A stretch of DNA of 53,326 nt from Negativibacillus sp. (GTDB lineage: Bacteria; Bacillota; Clostridia; Oscillospirales; Ruminococcaceae): contig JAHHTY010000005.1 in assembly GCA_020024325.1 (NCBI GenBank), forward strand, positions 1-53,326, given 5' to 3'. The notes beneath the pieces were generated by a model. That model did no database searches, was not told the DNA's origin, and saw nothing but the letters and a program-made list of their open reading frames with translations. This document shows, in pieces, positions 24,571 to 33,743 of this stretch (within the stretch, counting starts at the first letter, position 1; each line of letters starts with the position of its first letter). A program made the translations under genes and the position numbers.

Positions 24571-24607
24571 AAAAGCAAGTCGTCTAATTAGACGACTTGC
24601 TTTTTTC
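24571..24607. terminator. Bidirectional terminator between peptide and pseudokinase genes
   Basis: A stem AAAAGCAAGTCGTCTA/TAGACGACTTGCTTTT with a very small loop and T-run. It serves the convergent genes on both sides and overlaps the pseudokinase 3' end. Confidence 0.88.
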
Positions 24608-26287
24608 TTTTTTCTTAATTACTTTTCTGTCGGAATTTTTTTGGCTTAGAATCTGAGTATCATCATCCAAATCTGTCTGGTCATCTTCTTGTTTGTCGCG
24701 TTCTACCGCTACATATAAAATAATCTGCTCCGACTTACCCTTGCTCAGCTCGGTTCCTGCTGGCGGCTCTGTCCGAAAGACAGACCCTGAATTTATCACA
24801 TCACTTTCGCCTTCAACCACTTTCCACTGTTTTCCCATTCCGGAAAGAATGGCAGTTGCTTCTTCCAGTGTTTTTCCAGCCAGCTCCGGCAAAGGTTCTT
24901 TTTCAGAGCCTTTACTGATATATAAAGTTACTGTCGTTTTTCTTCCAATCTGAGTTCCTGACGGAACAGACTGTTTCATAATTACACCTTGCTCAAACTT
25001 CTCGTTGTATTCCTGGACCTGTTCAAAATGGTACCACATTTCATATTCTGGATTAGATAAAACATCAGACGATGCCTTTCCCACAAAATTTTCAACTTCA
25101 TGGGTATGCATATCTTTTTCTGCCTTTTCTATTTTTTCTTCGGAAACATTAGAATTCTGTTCCCATGAAAAGTCATTGGAAAAAGTAGTCCAGCTGTCAT
25201 TGATGTATTGATACAACTTTGGAACACTCAAAACCAATATCAATAAGGTAGCTACCATTGTAATCACAATATAGGTTTTACCGTTATTTTGCGATTTTAA
25301 CTCATCATCTTTTTCTAAATGAACGGTCGATTTGTTCTGTGTGTCCTCTACTCGAAACACTGCTGTATTGGAAGATGTTGTTTCCAGCATCTTCCCTGTG
25401 AGAACGTCCATGTTTTCATATCGTTTATCTGCCTGTGGCTCCATAGCTTCCAACAGTGCGTCAGAAACGTTTTCCGGCACAGTTTCTTCTAGCTGTGCTG
25501 CGGGGATCAGGGTGTCCTCCTGTAGACGTTCACAAGCCTGAGGGGGAACCGTTCCCGTTAAAACATAATAGGTCACAGCCCCCATAGAATAAACATCTGT
25601 CCAGGTTCCTTTCCAGTTTTCAGCCTGGTACTGCTCTGGGGCAGAGTATCCGTCAAACAGCTCTGAACCAAGTTCACCCTTTACGGTGCGAAGTTCCGAA
25701 AGAGAAAATCCTGTCAGAAACGGATGCTGCTGTTCGTCCAATAAGATATTTTGCGGGCAAATTCCCTGATGAGTAATCCCCTTTTTATGCAGGTTAGAAA
25801 GTGCATTATATAACGGCAAAAGATACTGCTTTGCCTTGCACCAGCAATCCTTTCCTCCCTGCTGTGTCAGATATTCTTCCAGCGTTTGCACTGAGTGATA
25901 CTCACTGACTACATAAACCGTGCCGTTCTGCTCGACAATCTGAATCAAAGGAATCAAGCATTCGTTTTCCTTTTCTGCTCCGAGGGTCTGGTAGAGATCC
26001 ATAAACGATGCCCGAAAATATTTAAATTTTGTTGCACATTCCGGCAAGGGTTTTATGCAGCAGCCATCTTCACATCGCTGTGCCATATTTCCGGGAAAAA
26101 ACTCCCTAATCTGCACCGTATCGCCCACAACACTGTCTTGTGCAAGATAGGTGATGCCTTCACCGTTTTGTGACAGCACATTTAAGATTCGGTATTCACC
26201 AATGCTGTAATTTTCTGCCAAAGAGTCCGTTTTGCAAGAACAGGTCTGCTCTGTTCTTTTGTCTTCTTCGTTTATCTTTTCCTGCAC
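24584..26287 (-). CDS. PASTA-domain Ser/Thr pseudokinase
   Basis: A 567-aa membrane protein with the layout of PrkC/StkP-type kinases: cytoplasmic kinase-like domain (about 30-300), one membrane span (338-357), and two extracellular PASTA-like domains (about 394-460 and 462-527), with a charged C-terminal tail. The fold marks remain (APE at 216-218, DVYSMG at 231-236, R289), but the catalytic set is lost: the VAIK lysine is R61, HRD is HQG at 173-175, and DFG is GFS at 193-195. PASTA domains bind muropeptides or beta-lactams in relatives. It probably senses or scaffolds rather than phosphorylates. Start GTG at 26287 with AGAGGTGAG upstream. Confidence 0.85.
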   Translation of the reverse strand: MQEKINEEDKRTEQTCSCKTDSLAENYSIGEYRILNVLSQNGEGITYLAQDSVVGDTVQIREFFPGNMAQRCEDGCCIKPLPECATKFKYFRASFMDLYQTLGAEKENECLIPLIQIVEQNGTVYVVSEYHSVQTLEEYLTQQGGKDCWCKAKQYLLPLYNALSNLHKKGITHQGICPQNILLDEQQHPFLTGFSLSELRTVKGELGSELFDGYSAPEQYQAENWKGTWTDVYSMGAVTYYVLTGTVPPQACERLQEDTLIPAAQLEETVPENVSDALLEAMEPQADKRYENMDVLTGKMLETTSSNTAVFRVEDTQNKSTVHLEKDDELKSQNNGKTYIVITMVATLLILVLSVPKLYQYINDSWTTFSNDFSWEQNSNVSEEKIEKAEKDMHTHEVENFVGKASSDVLSNPEYEMWYHFEQVQEYNEKFEQGVIMKQSVPSGTQIGRKTTVTLYISKGSEKEPLPELAGKTLEEATAILSGMGKQWKVVEGESDVINSGSVFRTEPPAGTELSKGKSEQIILYVAVERDKQEDDQTDLDDDTQILSQKNSDRKVIKKKEKSKSSN

Positions 26288-26685
26288 CCTGTTCTCACCT
26301 CTTTACTCCTATTGATGTAGTACCACTATAACAGCATTATGCCTACTTGTCAAGGCAAAATCCGTTCACAACTTACTTTTCTCAAAGCCTCTTCAATTGC
26401 TTTTTACTCTTTTTCTGAAATATCTGCTGCCTGGTTTATAACACATTTTAAACTCTGTGATAATTTTTAACTTTTGGGGTAAATAGCTATTTTTATCTTT
26501 AAACTTTTATAAAAAATAAAAGATAATTTTGCGGCGTATCTAAATATAAAGAAATCAATTTTTGTAGTAAGCAGATGGGTGAAAAACATATCGTGCGAGA
26601 ATCTTTTAGAACCTCAAGGTGTCTTTATACACCGGATACCTTTCATTATAAAAGTATATCAGACTTTCTACTTTTCAGATGTCCT
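26288..26685. other. Pseudokinase upstream intergenic region
   Basis: About 398 nt. The pseudokinase promoter is at 26325-26353. The rest (26354-26685) is AT-rich with a short GGTGT/ACACC hairpin near 26618-26636 without a clear U-tract; I see no gene or further site. Confidence 0.6.
26325..26353 (-). promoter_or_regulatory. Promoter of the pseudokinase gene
   Basis: Minus strand TTGACA (26348-26353), 17 nt, TATAGT (26325-26330), 37 nt upstream of the GTG start. Confidence 0.8.
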
Positions 26686-27579
26686 CTAATTACACTCTTT
26701 TAATAAAACTTTTTCTTCATGATATAGGTAATCCTCTATGCAAACTCGGCAAAGTGACGCTTGAGAAACCGAAAGCACCTCCATGATGATGTCTAAAATC
26801 AGCATCTGACAATATATTTTTTGAGGAAAAATACAAGAGGAGCGTTCCAGTGCATCCAACCACCGCAGTGATGGATTTCTCATCAAACGCATCATTCTTC
26901 CTAATATTGGACGCTCCAGCGAAAGCTCGTCCCGAATGTGTTCTGTTTCTCCGGCAAGCAGAAGCATAAAACGTGCTACCGAATCCATCCCACTCACCTT
27001 CAATCTGTTTGCTTTGCTTTTTTGCGGAAAACCTGAACGCTCTGCTAAAGCTCGTATTTTTTGCCGCAGCTGCACTTCTTGTGCCCGAGTCGGAATCAAT
27101 ACTGCCCCTTGCCAAACTTCCCTCCAGCCAAGCGGAAAGCTTTCCTGACAATTAAAACTTGCTTCATTTAAAAACAACTGGGTACTCATATCCCCGCTGT
27201 TCATTCCAATCTCTCCGCCATGCTGTAATGCCTTCCACGCTGCCTTGGCTTGCTCTTGTCCGGATATTATCCGAATCTCCCTTCCCAGCCTATGTTCCAG
27301 CTCCTGATGCAGCCCTTGATGATAACGCAGCAAACCATATCCAACACAGCACACATCATCACATAACAGCTTGTCTGCAAGTTCAATCAACTGCTGTATT
27401 GATTCAGACAATTTCACAACATCTGCTCTGCTGTCTTTTTGCAAAAAATCTTCCTCTATCTGCTGGCGGTACAGGCAAAATCCGCCTCCCCCTTCATTTT
27501 TTTCTTCCACAGACAAAGCCACTTTATCACTGTAAATTCCAATCACCGCCCTGCGGTATCTTGTTTGCATCTCCGCCAT
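26686..27579 (-). CDS. Degenerate Ppx/GppA-like protein
   Basis: A 297-aa protein that follows the exopolyphosphatase/pppGpp phosphatase (ASKHA) pattern in outline: IISGQEQAKAAWKAL (about 104-118) equals the ISGxEEA segment, STQLFL equals the end of DIGGGSTEL, SFPLGW equals SLPLG, and VSGMDSVARFMLL equals the SGTxRT segment. The N-terminal DIGSNS phosphate motif reads GIYSDK, and the glycine-rich DIGGGS is gone, so catalysis is doubtful. GGAGG precedes the ATG. It stands alone between the pseudokinase and a divergent radical SAM gene. The family call is moderate. Confidence 0.55.
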   Translation of the reverse strand: MAEMQTRYRRAVIGIYSDKVALSVEEKNEGGGGFCLYRQQIEEDFLQKDSRADVVKLSESIQQLIELADKLLCDDVCCVGYGLLRYHQGLHQELEHRLGREIRIISGQEQAKAAWKALQHGGEIGMNSGDMSTQLFLNEASFNCQESFPLGWREVWQGAVLIPTRAQEVQLRQKIRALAERSGFPQKSKANRLKVSGMDSVARFMLLLAGETEHIRDELSLERPILGRMMRLMRNPSLRWLDALERSSCIFPQKIYCQMLILDIIMEVLSVSQASLCRVCIEDYLYHEEKVLLKECN

Positions 27580-27654
27580 TATGCTATCCTCCCTATTGAT
27601 ATTAATTCTTTTCTAGTCTTTCCATCTCATCTGGAATTTAATCAAAATTAGAGG

Positions 27655-27683
27655 TTTTCATTCCTATTTTACTGTGGTATCAT
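27655..27683 (+). promoter_or_regulatory. Promoter of the DUF4080 radical SAM gene
   Basis: TTTTCA (27655-27660), 17 nt, TATCAT (27678-27683), with a TGG extended -10 element. The TGGTATCATT core recurs at 29522-29531 upstream of the DUF1015 gene. Confidence 0.5.
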
Positions 27684-27726
27684 TTTATAGAAACGAAAAA
27701 TCCAAAACTAAGGAGAGAATTCCATT

Positions 27727-29466
27727 ATGAAGGTCCTGCTGACAGCACTCAACTCAAAATTTATTCATACAAATCTTGCCATTCGTTACCTTTGTCAATT
27801 TGCATCTGAACGTGGTTATCACTGTGAAATGGCAGAATATACCATCAATCAGCATCTTCCTGATATTTTAGATGAAATTTACCGTTACCGTCCCGATGTG
27901 CTCATGCTATCTTGCTACATCTGGAACATCGAAATGATGCTGGATCTTGCAGAAGAATATCGTAGAATCTGCCCCAATACCATCATCATCGCCGGCGGTC
28001 CGGAGGTCAGCTATAACAGCGAGGATATTTTAAAGCAGCATCCTGCATTTGATGCTGTCCTTTGTGGAGAAGGAGAAATTGCATTTTTAGAATACCTTGA
28101 ATTTTTAAATAAAAAACGTTGTATTCACGACGTCCACTCCCTGGTGTGGAAAAACGATAAAGGGGAAATCACCACAAACCCCGCTGCACCTTTACTGGAT
28201 TTGTCTGAACTTCCTTTTCCTTATCCTGATTTATCCAAACTCTCTGACCGTATTCTTTATTTTGAAACCATTCGCGGCTGCCCGTTTCGATGCAGTTACT
28301 GCCTTTCTTCTGTGGCAGGAAAAGTTCGCTATCTTCCAATCGATTTGGCTACCGAACGGCTGCAACGCTTTCTTGATGCCCATGTACGCCAGGTTAAATT
28401 TGTAGACCGCACCTTTAATTGCTCTAAAGAGCATACCATGGCTATCTGGAAATATCTTGTCGAACACGATAACGGTATTACAAATTTTCATTTTGAACTG
28501 ACTGCCCACTTGATTGACGAAGAAATGATCGCCTTTTTAAAGACGGTTCGAAAGGGACTTTTTCAATTTGAAATCGGTGTACAATCCACAAACTCCGATA
28601 CCATTCGAGAAATCCGCCGTACCACTGATACCGAGCGGCTGCTCAGTATCTGCCGAAAGCTGGATGAATCTAAAAACATCCATCTCCATCTTGACTTAAT
28701 TGCCGGATTGCCGTTTGAAAACCTTTCCAGCTTTGCAAACAGTTTTGATACCGTCATGCAAATTCGTCCGCAGCAGATGCAGATGGGCTTTCTAAAAGTA
28801 CTCAAAGGCTCCTATATGGCTCAAGCTGCCGAGAGCTATGGTCTTGTATACAGCCACAAAGCCCCTTTTCAGGTCATCCGCACCAAATGGATTGACTATG
28901 ACGAACTGCTTTTGCTTAAAGATATGGAAGCTGCGGTGGAAGATTATTATAACAGCGGATTATTTGCAACACAAATTTGTTGGATTCTTTCACAGGAATC
29001 TTCGCCTTTCTCTTTCTTTTTAGAGTTTGGCAAATGGAAAGTTGCCAACGGTCTTCGTCTGATTCCACAAAACTTTGAGGATAGATGTACCACCTTAAAA
29101 GAATATTACTTTTACCGTCACCCAAATCGCACCTTCCAACTTCCGTTATTTCACGACCTTTGCCTGTTTGATTTGTGTTTACATGGGAAGCCTAAAAAAT
29201 TTCCAATATGGATTCACACCGAGCAAAACCTCACCTTCAAAGATAAAATACGGGACTTCTACCGAAATGAAGAACAAATACAGCAATTTCTTCCTGCTCA
29301 CAGCGGAATTTCTTCCAAACAACTGGCAAAGGAAGCTCACCTGCAAATTTTTGATTACAATCCTCTCACTTTGCAGCAGCAACCGACTGCTTTTCTTTTT
29401 GACTACCGTCAACGTGACCTGCTTGGTGCTGCTAAATGTATAGATGTAAGTGAATTTATCTTTTAA
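27727..29466 (+). CDS. B12-binding domain radical SAM protein (DUF4080)
   Basis: A 579-aa protein: N-terminal B12-binding-like domain (about 1-140, with IIAGGPEVSYN at 87-97), radical SAM domain with cluster cysteines C185, C189 and C192 in RGCPFRCSYC, and a C-terminal DUF4080 region. Members usually act on unknown substrates and do not always bind cobalamin. It starts at an ATG with AAGGAG upstream and is monocistronic as far as can be seen. Confidence 0.88.
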   Translation: MKVLLTALNSKFIHTNLAIRYLCQFASERGYHCEMAEYTINQHLPDILDEIYRYRPDVLMLSCYIWNIEMMLDLAEEYRRICPNTIIIAGGPEVSYNSEDILKQHPAFDAVLCGEGEIAFLEYLEFLNKKRCIHDVHSLVWKNDKGEITTNPAAPLLDLSELPFPYPDLSKLSDRILYFETIRGCPFRCSYCLSSVAGKVRYLPIDLATERLQRFLDAHVRQVKFVDRTFNCSKEHTMAIWKYLVEHDNGITNFHFELTAHLIDEEMIAFLKTVRKGLFQFEIGVQSTNSDTIREIRRTTDTERLLSICRKLDESKNIHLHLDLIAGLPFENLSSFANSFDTVMQIRPQQMQMGFLKVLKGSYMAQAAESYGLVYSHKAPFQVIRTKWIDYDELLLLKDMEAAVEDYYNSGLFATQICWILSQESSPFSFFLEFGKWKVANGLRLIPQNFEDRCTTLKEYYFYRHPNRTFQLPLFHDLCLFDLCLHGKPKKFPIWIHTEQNLTFKDKIRDFYRNEEQIQQFLPAHSGISSKQLAKEAHLQIFDYNPLTLQQQPTAFLFDYRQRDLLGAAKCIDVSEFIF

Positions 29467-29818
29467 AAGACTTATTTTGTAAATTTTTTTCTGAAAAGCC
29501 TTTGTAATTTATTTAAAATCATGGTATCATTGTTGTGATTATAATTAGAAATACCGGCATATTGAACGATACTTCTGTAATTTCGGTTGATTTTTCGTGG
29601 TCTTTTTGTAAAAAACACAGAAATAGCATGATATCAAACTTTTTATAACTTTATTCCGGAATCTATAGATAAAATATATCATCATGCTGGAAATTTATTG
29701 AATATTGTGATATGATAACAATGCAAACAACTATTTTAAACAAAGAGTTTGTTAATTTTGTTTGATATGAGGATTCTCTCATTGCTTTTATTGTTAATAT
29801 CTTAGGAGGATTGCAGCC
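29467..29818. other. Intergenic region upstream of the DUF1015 gene
   Basis: About 352 nt, AT-rich. A candidate promoter is TTGTAA (29502-29507), 17 nt, TATCAT (29525-29530), preceded by TGG. A second possible -10 is TATGAT near 29710-29717 with a TGA extension, nearer the gene. No terminator with a U-tract is obvious after the radical SAM gene, and I see no small gene. Confidence 0.45.
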
Positions 29819-31087
29819 GTGAACAACACCGGTTTTTCAAAAGGCGATATTTTAGTACCTAAAGTTGAAAATATGACAGCATGGAGTGTCATTGCCTGTG
29901 ACCAGTTTACTTCACAGCCAAAATATTGGCACGATGTCGAAACATTTGTTAAAACAAAACCATCTACTTTCAACATGATTGTCCCTGAAATCAATTTTGA
30001 CAGTGAAGATTTGGACCAACATATCGCTTCTGTCAATCGGGCAATGCGTACTTATCTTCGTCGGCACTTATTTTATGAAGTAAATGATTACATCTACACT
30101 CGCCGAGTTTTAAGTAACGGAAAAATCCGTCATGGACTGATTGGTCTGGTGGATTTGGAACAGTATGAATTCCACCCGGCCTCCCGTACCACTGTACGCG
30201 CTACTGAAGGCGTTATTCAAAACCGCATCGAACCTCGTTTGCTGGCACGAGATTTATCCCCAATGGAAGTTTCTCACACTATGCTGCTTATTGATGACCG
30301 CGAAAATACTATCTTCCCCTTTTTAGAGGATGGATTGGAGCAGATGCAGCCCCTTTACTCCTTTGATTTAATGAAGGATAGCGGAAGTATCAGCGGTTAT
30401 TTGGTAACTCCGCAACAGTCTGACCGCATTGATATAGCCCTCACTGCACTGGCTACCCAGGAAGCCATGAAAGAAAAATACGGAATTACTGATAAAGGAA
30501 TCTTTGTCTATGCTGTGGGAGATGGCAACAACTCTCTTGCTACTGCTAAACTTCACTACGAAAATCTCAAGCGCACCCTTTCTCCGCAGAAGCTGAAAAA
30601 TCACCCTGCTCGCTACACCATGGCAGAGATTGTAAATCTTCATGATAATTCTTTTGATTTTGAACCTATCAACCGTGTTGTATTCGGTGTGGATACATTA
30701 AACTTTCTCCATCAGTTGAGTAAAGTACATCACATCTCTTTCTCCCCAATGGAAGGACAACAATATTTTGATTGCATCATTGGAGATGAAACAAAACGAA
30801 TCTGGATTGCTGACCCGACCTCTAATGTTGTCACCGGCACTGTTCAAAACTTTATCGACCACTACATTCGCAACTTCTCCGGAAAAGTGGACTATGTCCA
30901 TGGTGAAGCCATCGTTCGCCAGCTGGCAGCACAGGTTGACAATATCGGTATTCTTTTCCCCTCCATTCCAAAAGAATCCCTGTTTGAAACCATTCTGATT
31001 GACGGTATTCTTCCAAGAAAAACCTTCTCTATGGGTCAAGCAGGCGATAAACGCTTTTATCTGGAATGTCGAAAAATTAAACCATAA
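29819..31087 (+). CDS. DUF1015 family protein
   Basis: A 422-aa protein of the DUF1015 family, recognised by the N-terminal segment with VIACDQFTSQPKYW, the central LLIDD region and the GDGNNSLATAK motif at about residue 240. The family is cytoplasmic and has been proposed to act on small molecules, possibly as a kinase or hydrolase, but no activity is established. It starts at GTG with TTAGGAGGA 6 nt upstream and ends at a strong terminator. Confidence 0.87.
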   Translation: MNNTGFSKGDILVPKVENMTAWSVIACDQFTSQPKYWHDVETFVKTKPSTFNMIVPEINFDSEDLDQHIASVNRAMRTYLRRHLFYEVNDYIYTRRVLSNGKIRHGLIGLVDLEQYEFHPASRTTVRATEGVIQNRIEPRLLARDLSPMEVSHTMLLIDDRENTIFPFLEDGLEQMQPLYSFDLMKDSGSISGYLVTPQQSDRIDIALTALATQEAMKEKYGITDKGIFVYAVGDGNNSLATAKLHYENLKRTLSPQKLKNHPARYTMAEIVNLHDNSFDFEPINRVVFGVDTLNFLHQLSKVHHISFSPMEGQQYFDCIIGDETKRIWIADPTSNVVTGTVQNFIDHYIRNFSGKVDYVHGEAIVRQLAAQVDNIGILFPSIPKESLFETILIDGILPRKTFSMGQAGDKRFYLECRKIKP

Positions 31088-31095
31088 ATTTTTAT

Positions 31096-31126
31096 GCGTA
31101 CCAATCAATCGATTGGTACGCTTTTT
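31096..31126 (+). terminator. Terminator of the DUF1015 gene
   Basis: An 11-bp perfect stem GCGTACCAATC/GATTGGTACGC with a 4-nt loop and a T5 tract. Confidence 0.92.
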
Positions 31127-31212
31127 GTTTGTGCTTGTCGTGCAAACTGTTTGGTGATAAAATATATACAAAGAATATTTTATTATTTTATCTATCCCAA
31201 GGGGGTCTTTGT

Positions 31213-32079
31213 ATGGAATATGAAGGTCAAATCTGTCGTCCGCCTATGGAAAAATCGTCGTTTATGCTGCCTGTTGCGGTGGGCTGCTCTTACAATCGCT
31301 GTACTTTTTGTACCCTTTTCAAACATCTAAACTATCATCTTCTTCCTTTTGAGCAAGTAGAAGCAGAACTCAAGCGTGTCAGCCAAGCGGGTGGTAAACC
31401 TAAAAAAATCTTTCTCGGTGATGGAAATGCGTTTGGACTTCACACCGACTATCTTCTTCAAATTCTCGAACGAATCCACCACTATTTTCCGAACTGCCAG
31501 CAAATCAACATGGATGCCACCATTACAAATATCCGCACCAAATCCGACAACGAACTGCAAGTGCTTTATCAAAACGGAGTGCGAAATCTGTATATTGGGG
31601 TTGAATCCGGTTTAGACGATGTTCTTTCTGCCATTCACAAAGACCACAATCTTCAGCAGGCATACCACGAAATTTCCCGTGTAAAGCAGTTTGGATTTAT
31701 TTTTAATGCCCACATCATGACCGGCATTGCCGGAAGTGGCAGAGGAATCGAAAATGCCGAAAAAACAGCTGAATTTCTAAACCGTACCCAGCCTCAACGT
31801 ATCACCAACTTTTCCCTGTTCCTTCACCAAAAAGCTCCTCTGTATCAAGACTATGAATCAGGAAAATTTTCTCTTGCTACTGAGCAGGAAAATCTACTGG
31901 AGGATAAACATCTTATCAGTCTTCTGGATGTTCCTAATCTTTCCTATGATAGTTTCCATGATCTTATCAAATTTCGTGTACGAGGAACTCTTCCACAGGA
32001 TAAGGAAAAGATGCTTGCAAAACTCGAGCAGACTATCCAAACACAGCACGGTTCTAATTTGTTTGCTATCATTCCATAA
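31213..32079 (+). CDS. Radical SAM protein with CX4CX2C motif
   Basis: A 288-aa radical SAM protein without a B12 domain. The cluster cysteines are C25, C30 and C33 in VGCSYNRCTFC, a CX4CX2C spacing in place of the usual CX3CX2C, which is known in one COG1032 subgroup. FLGDGNAFGL and NLYIGVESGLDDVL are the SAM-binding and barrel segments. An upstream extension to 31129 is possible, but AAGGGGGTC directly precedes ATG 31213. The substrate is unknown. Confidence 0.85.
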   Translation: MEYEGQICRPPMEKSSFMLPVAVGCSYNRCTFCTLFKHLNYHLLPFEQVEAELKRVSQAGGKPKKIFLGDGNAFGLHTDYLLQILERIHHYFPNCQQINMDATITNIRTKSDNELQVLYQNGVRNLYIGVESGLDDVLSAIHKDHNLQQAYHEISRVKQFGFIFNAHIMTGIAGSGRGIENAEKTAEFLNRTQPQRITNFSLFLHQKAPLYQDYESGKFSLATEQENLLEDKHLISLLDVPNLSYDSFHDLIKFRVRGTLPQDKEKMLAKLEQTIQTQHGSNLFAIIP

Positions 32080-32110
32080 TATATGATAATCTTTTGGAAC
32101 CATATATAAA

Positions 32111-32146
32111 CAAGAGGCATCTCAATTTCTATTGAGATGCCTCTTG
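32111..32146. terminator. Hairpin between convergent genes
   Basis: A 16-bp perfect stem CAAGAGGCATCTCAAT/ATTGAGATGCCTCTTG with a 4-nt loop. The U-tract is poor on both strands, but the position between convergent genes suggests a terminator. Confidence 0.75.
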
Positions 32147-32176
32147 TGATATGTTGTTATTGAAATAGACCTTAAC

Positions 32177-33487
32177 TTAATGAATCTCGTAGCTTCCGTC
32201 ACGTTCTGCAACAACAGCGCAATTGTAAAATGCTTCCATTCCGCAAATCATATAACCAAGGTCAACCACGCCTGCTGTTTCATAGCTGGAGTGCATTGCC
32301 AGCTGTGGAACACCGATATCAACACTATTCAGGGATACATGGGAGTTGGAAATGTTTCCCAATGTGGAGCCGCCTGCAATATCAGAACGGTTTACAAAGT
32401 TCTGGTATGGTACCTGATGCTCTTTACACATACTCTGGAACAGAGCTGCGGAAACTGCATCGGTAGTATATTTCTGATTTGCATTGTGTTTAATTACAAT
32501 ACCTTCATTCAGGAATACCTGATTGGTTGGGTCAGAGATTGCCGGGTGGTTTGGATGCAGTGCATGTGCATTGTCTGCGGACAGCATAAAGCTGGAGGCT
32601 ACAGCAGTGTAGTAATCTTCTTCGCTTCTTCCCAGATTCATATTGATTCTGTGCAGAATATCATACAAGAAGGTGGAGTCTGCACCCTGTTTGGTACCGC
32701 TGCCCACCTCTTCATTATCAAAAACAGCACAGACAGAAACAGTTTCCTCATTGCCTGATTTTACAAATGCTTTCAAAGAAGAGAATGCACATTCCAGGTC
32801 GTCCAGCTTTGCACAAGACAGATACTCGTTATGTGCGCCCCAAACTACCGGCTTCACACGATTGTACAGATACAAGTCGCTGGAAATAATGTCTTCTTCT
32901 GCCACACCACATGCCTGTGCAACCAGCTGGTCAAAGCTGTCTTTTGCAGCAGCATCTCCAAACAATGGCAGCAGGTTCACCTGTGGGTTATATTTCATAC
33001 CGTCGTTTGCGTTACGGTCCATATGAATTGCCAAATTTGGGATTACCAAAAGATCACGGTCGATGTTAACCAGCTTTGTTTCTACTCCCTTTTCTGTTTT
33101 CACCAAAGCACGACCTGCAACAGAAAGCGGACGATCAAACCATGTTGAATAAATCATGCCGCCATAGCGTTCGGTGTTCAGCTGTACATATTTGCCTTTT
33201 ACAGATTGTTCTGGATTGTCTTTAATTTTAAATGTCGGAGAATCGCTGTGGCTGGCAACAATATGGAAAGATTTAAACTCTTTGCTTGGAACCTTAAATG
33301 CAATGATAGAAGAAAGGTTTCGGGTAACAAAATATTTTCCGCCCTCTTTGATTTCCCATTTTTTATTTTCACACAGCTCTTCAAAGCCTTCTTTTTCCAG
33401 CATTTTTTTTGCATTGTCAATAACATGGAAACAGCTTGGAGACTGCTCGATAAAGTCAAATAATTCCTGAACAGTTTCTACAACCAT
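32177..33487 (-). CDS. M18 family aminopeptidase
   Basis: A 436-aa zinc aminopeptidase of family M18, which removes N-terminal, often acidic or neutral, residues from peptides in the cytoplasm. The metal and catalytic motifs are VASHSDSPTF, LDDLECAF, FDNEEVGSGTKQG, SADNAHALHPNHP and the final histidine in MHSSYETAG. The longest frame starts at 33517, but the ATG at 33487 has AGGAAAGGAAG upstream and gives the usual N-terminus. It can work with the Opp system and the M42 enzymes in peptide use (inference). Confidence 0.93.
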   Translation of the reverse strand: MVVETVQELFDFIEQSPSCFHVIDNAKKMLEKEGFEELCENKKWEIKEGGKYFVTRNLSSIIAFKVPSKEFKSFHIVASHSDSPTFKIKDNPEQSVKGKYVQLNTERYGGMIYSTWFDRPLSVAGRALVKTEKGVETKLVNIDRDLLVIPNLAIHMDRNANDGMKYNPQVNLLPLFGDAAAKDSFDQLVAQACGVAEEDIISSDLYLYNRVKPVVWGAHNEYLSCAKLDDLECAFSSLKAFVKSGNEETVSVCAVFDNEEVGSGTKQGADSTFLYDILHRINMNLGRSEEDYYTAVASSFMLSADNAHALHPNHPAISDPTNQVFLNEGIVIKHNANQKYTTDAVSAALFQSMCKEHQVPYQNFVNRSDIAGGSTLGNISNSHVSLNSVDIGVPQLAMHSSYETAGVVDLGYMICGMEAFYNCAVVAERDGSYEIH

Positions 33488-33657
33488 AACAAACTTCCTT
33501 TCCTGTACCTTTTTCATAGATTGAAGTCATAAATTCATAACTTCTTAGGTTAAGTTCATTATAGAATGTTTATCTCATGCTGTCAATCTTTTATGACAGC
33601 ATTTCCTTCAGCAAAATATTTTTAAAAAGATTCGCAATAATTATCTAAAAATAAAGA

Positions 33658-33706
33658 AGAAAGCCGCTCCCACCTTAAATTTCATATAAGGGGTACAGCG
33701 GCTTTC
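33658..33706 (-). terminator. Terminator of the NPDTG-anchored protein gene
   Basis: An outer 9-bp stem AAAGCCGCT/AGCGGCTTT with partial inner pairing, followed on the minus strand by a T-rich stretch. Confidence 0.8.
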
Positions 33707-33743
33707 CTCACAGGACGGACTTTTTATTCAATATAAAATCTGG

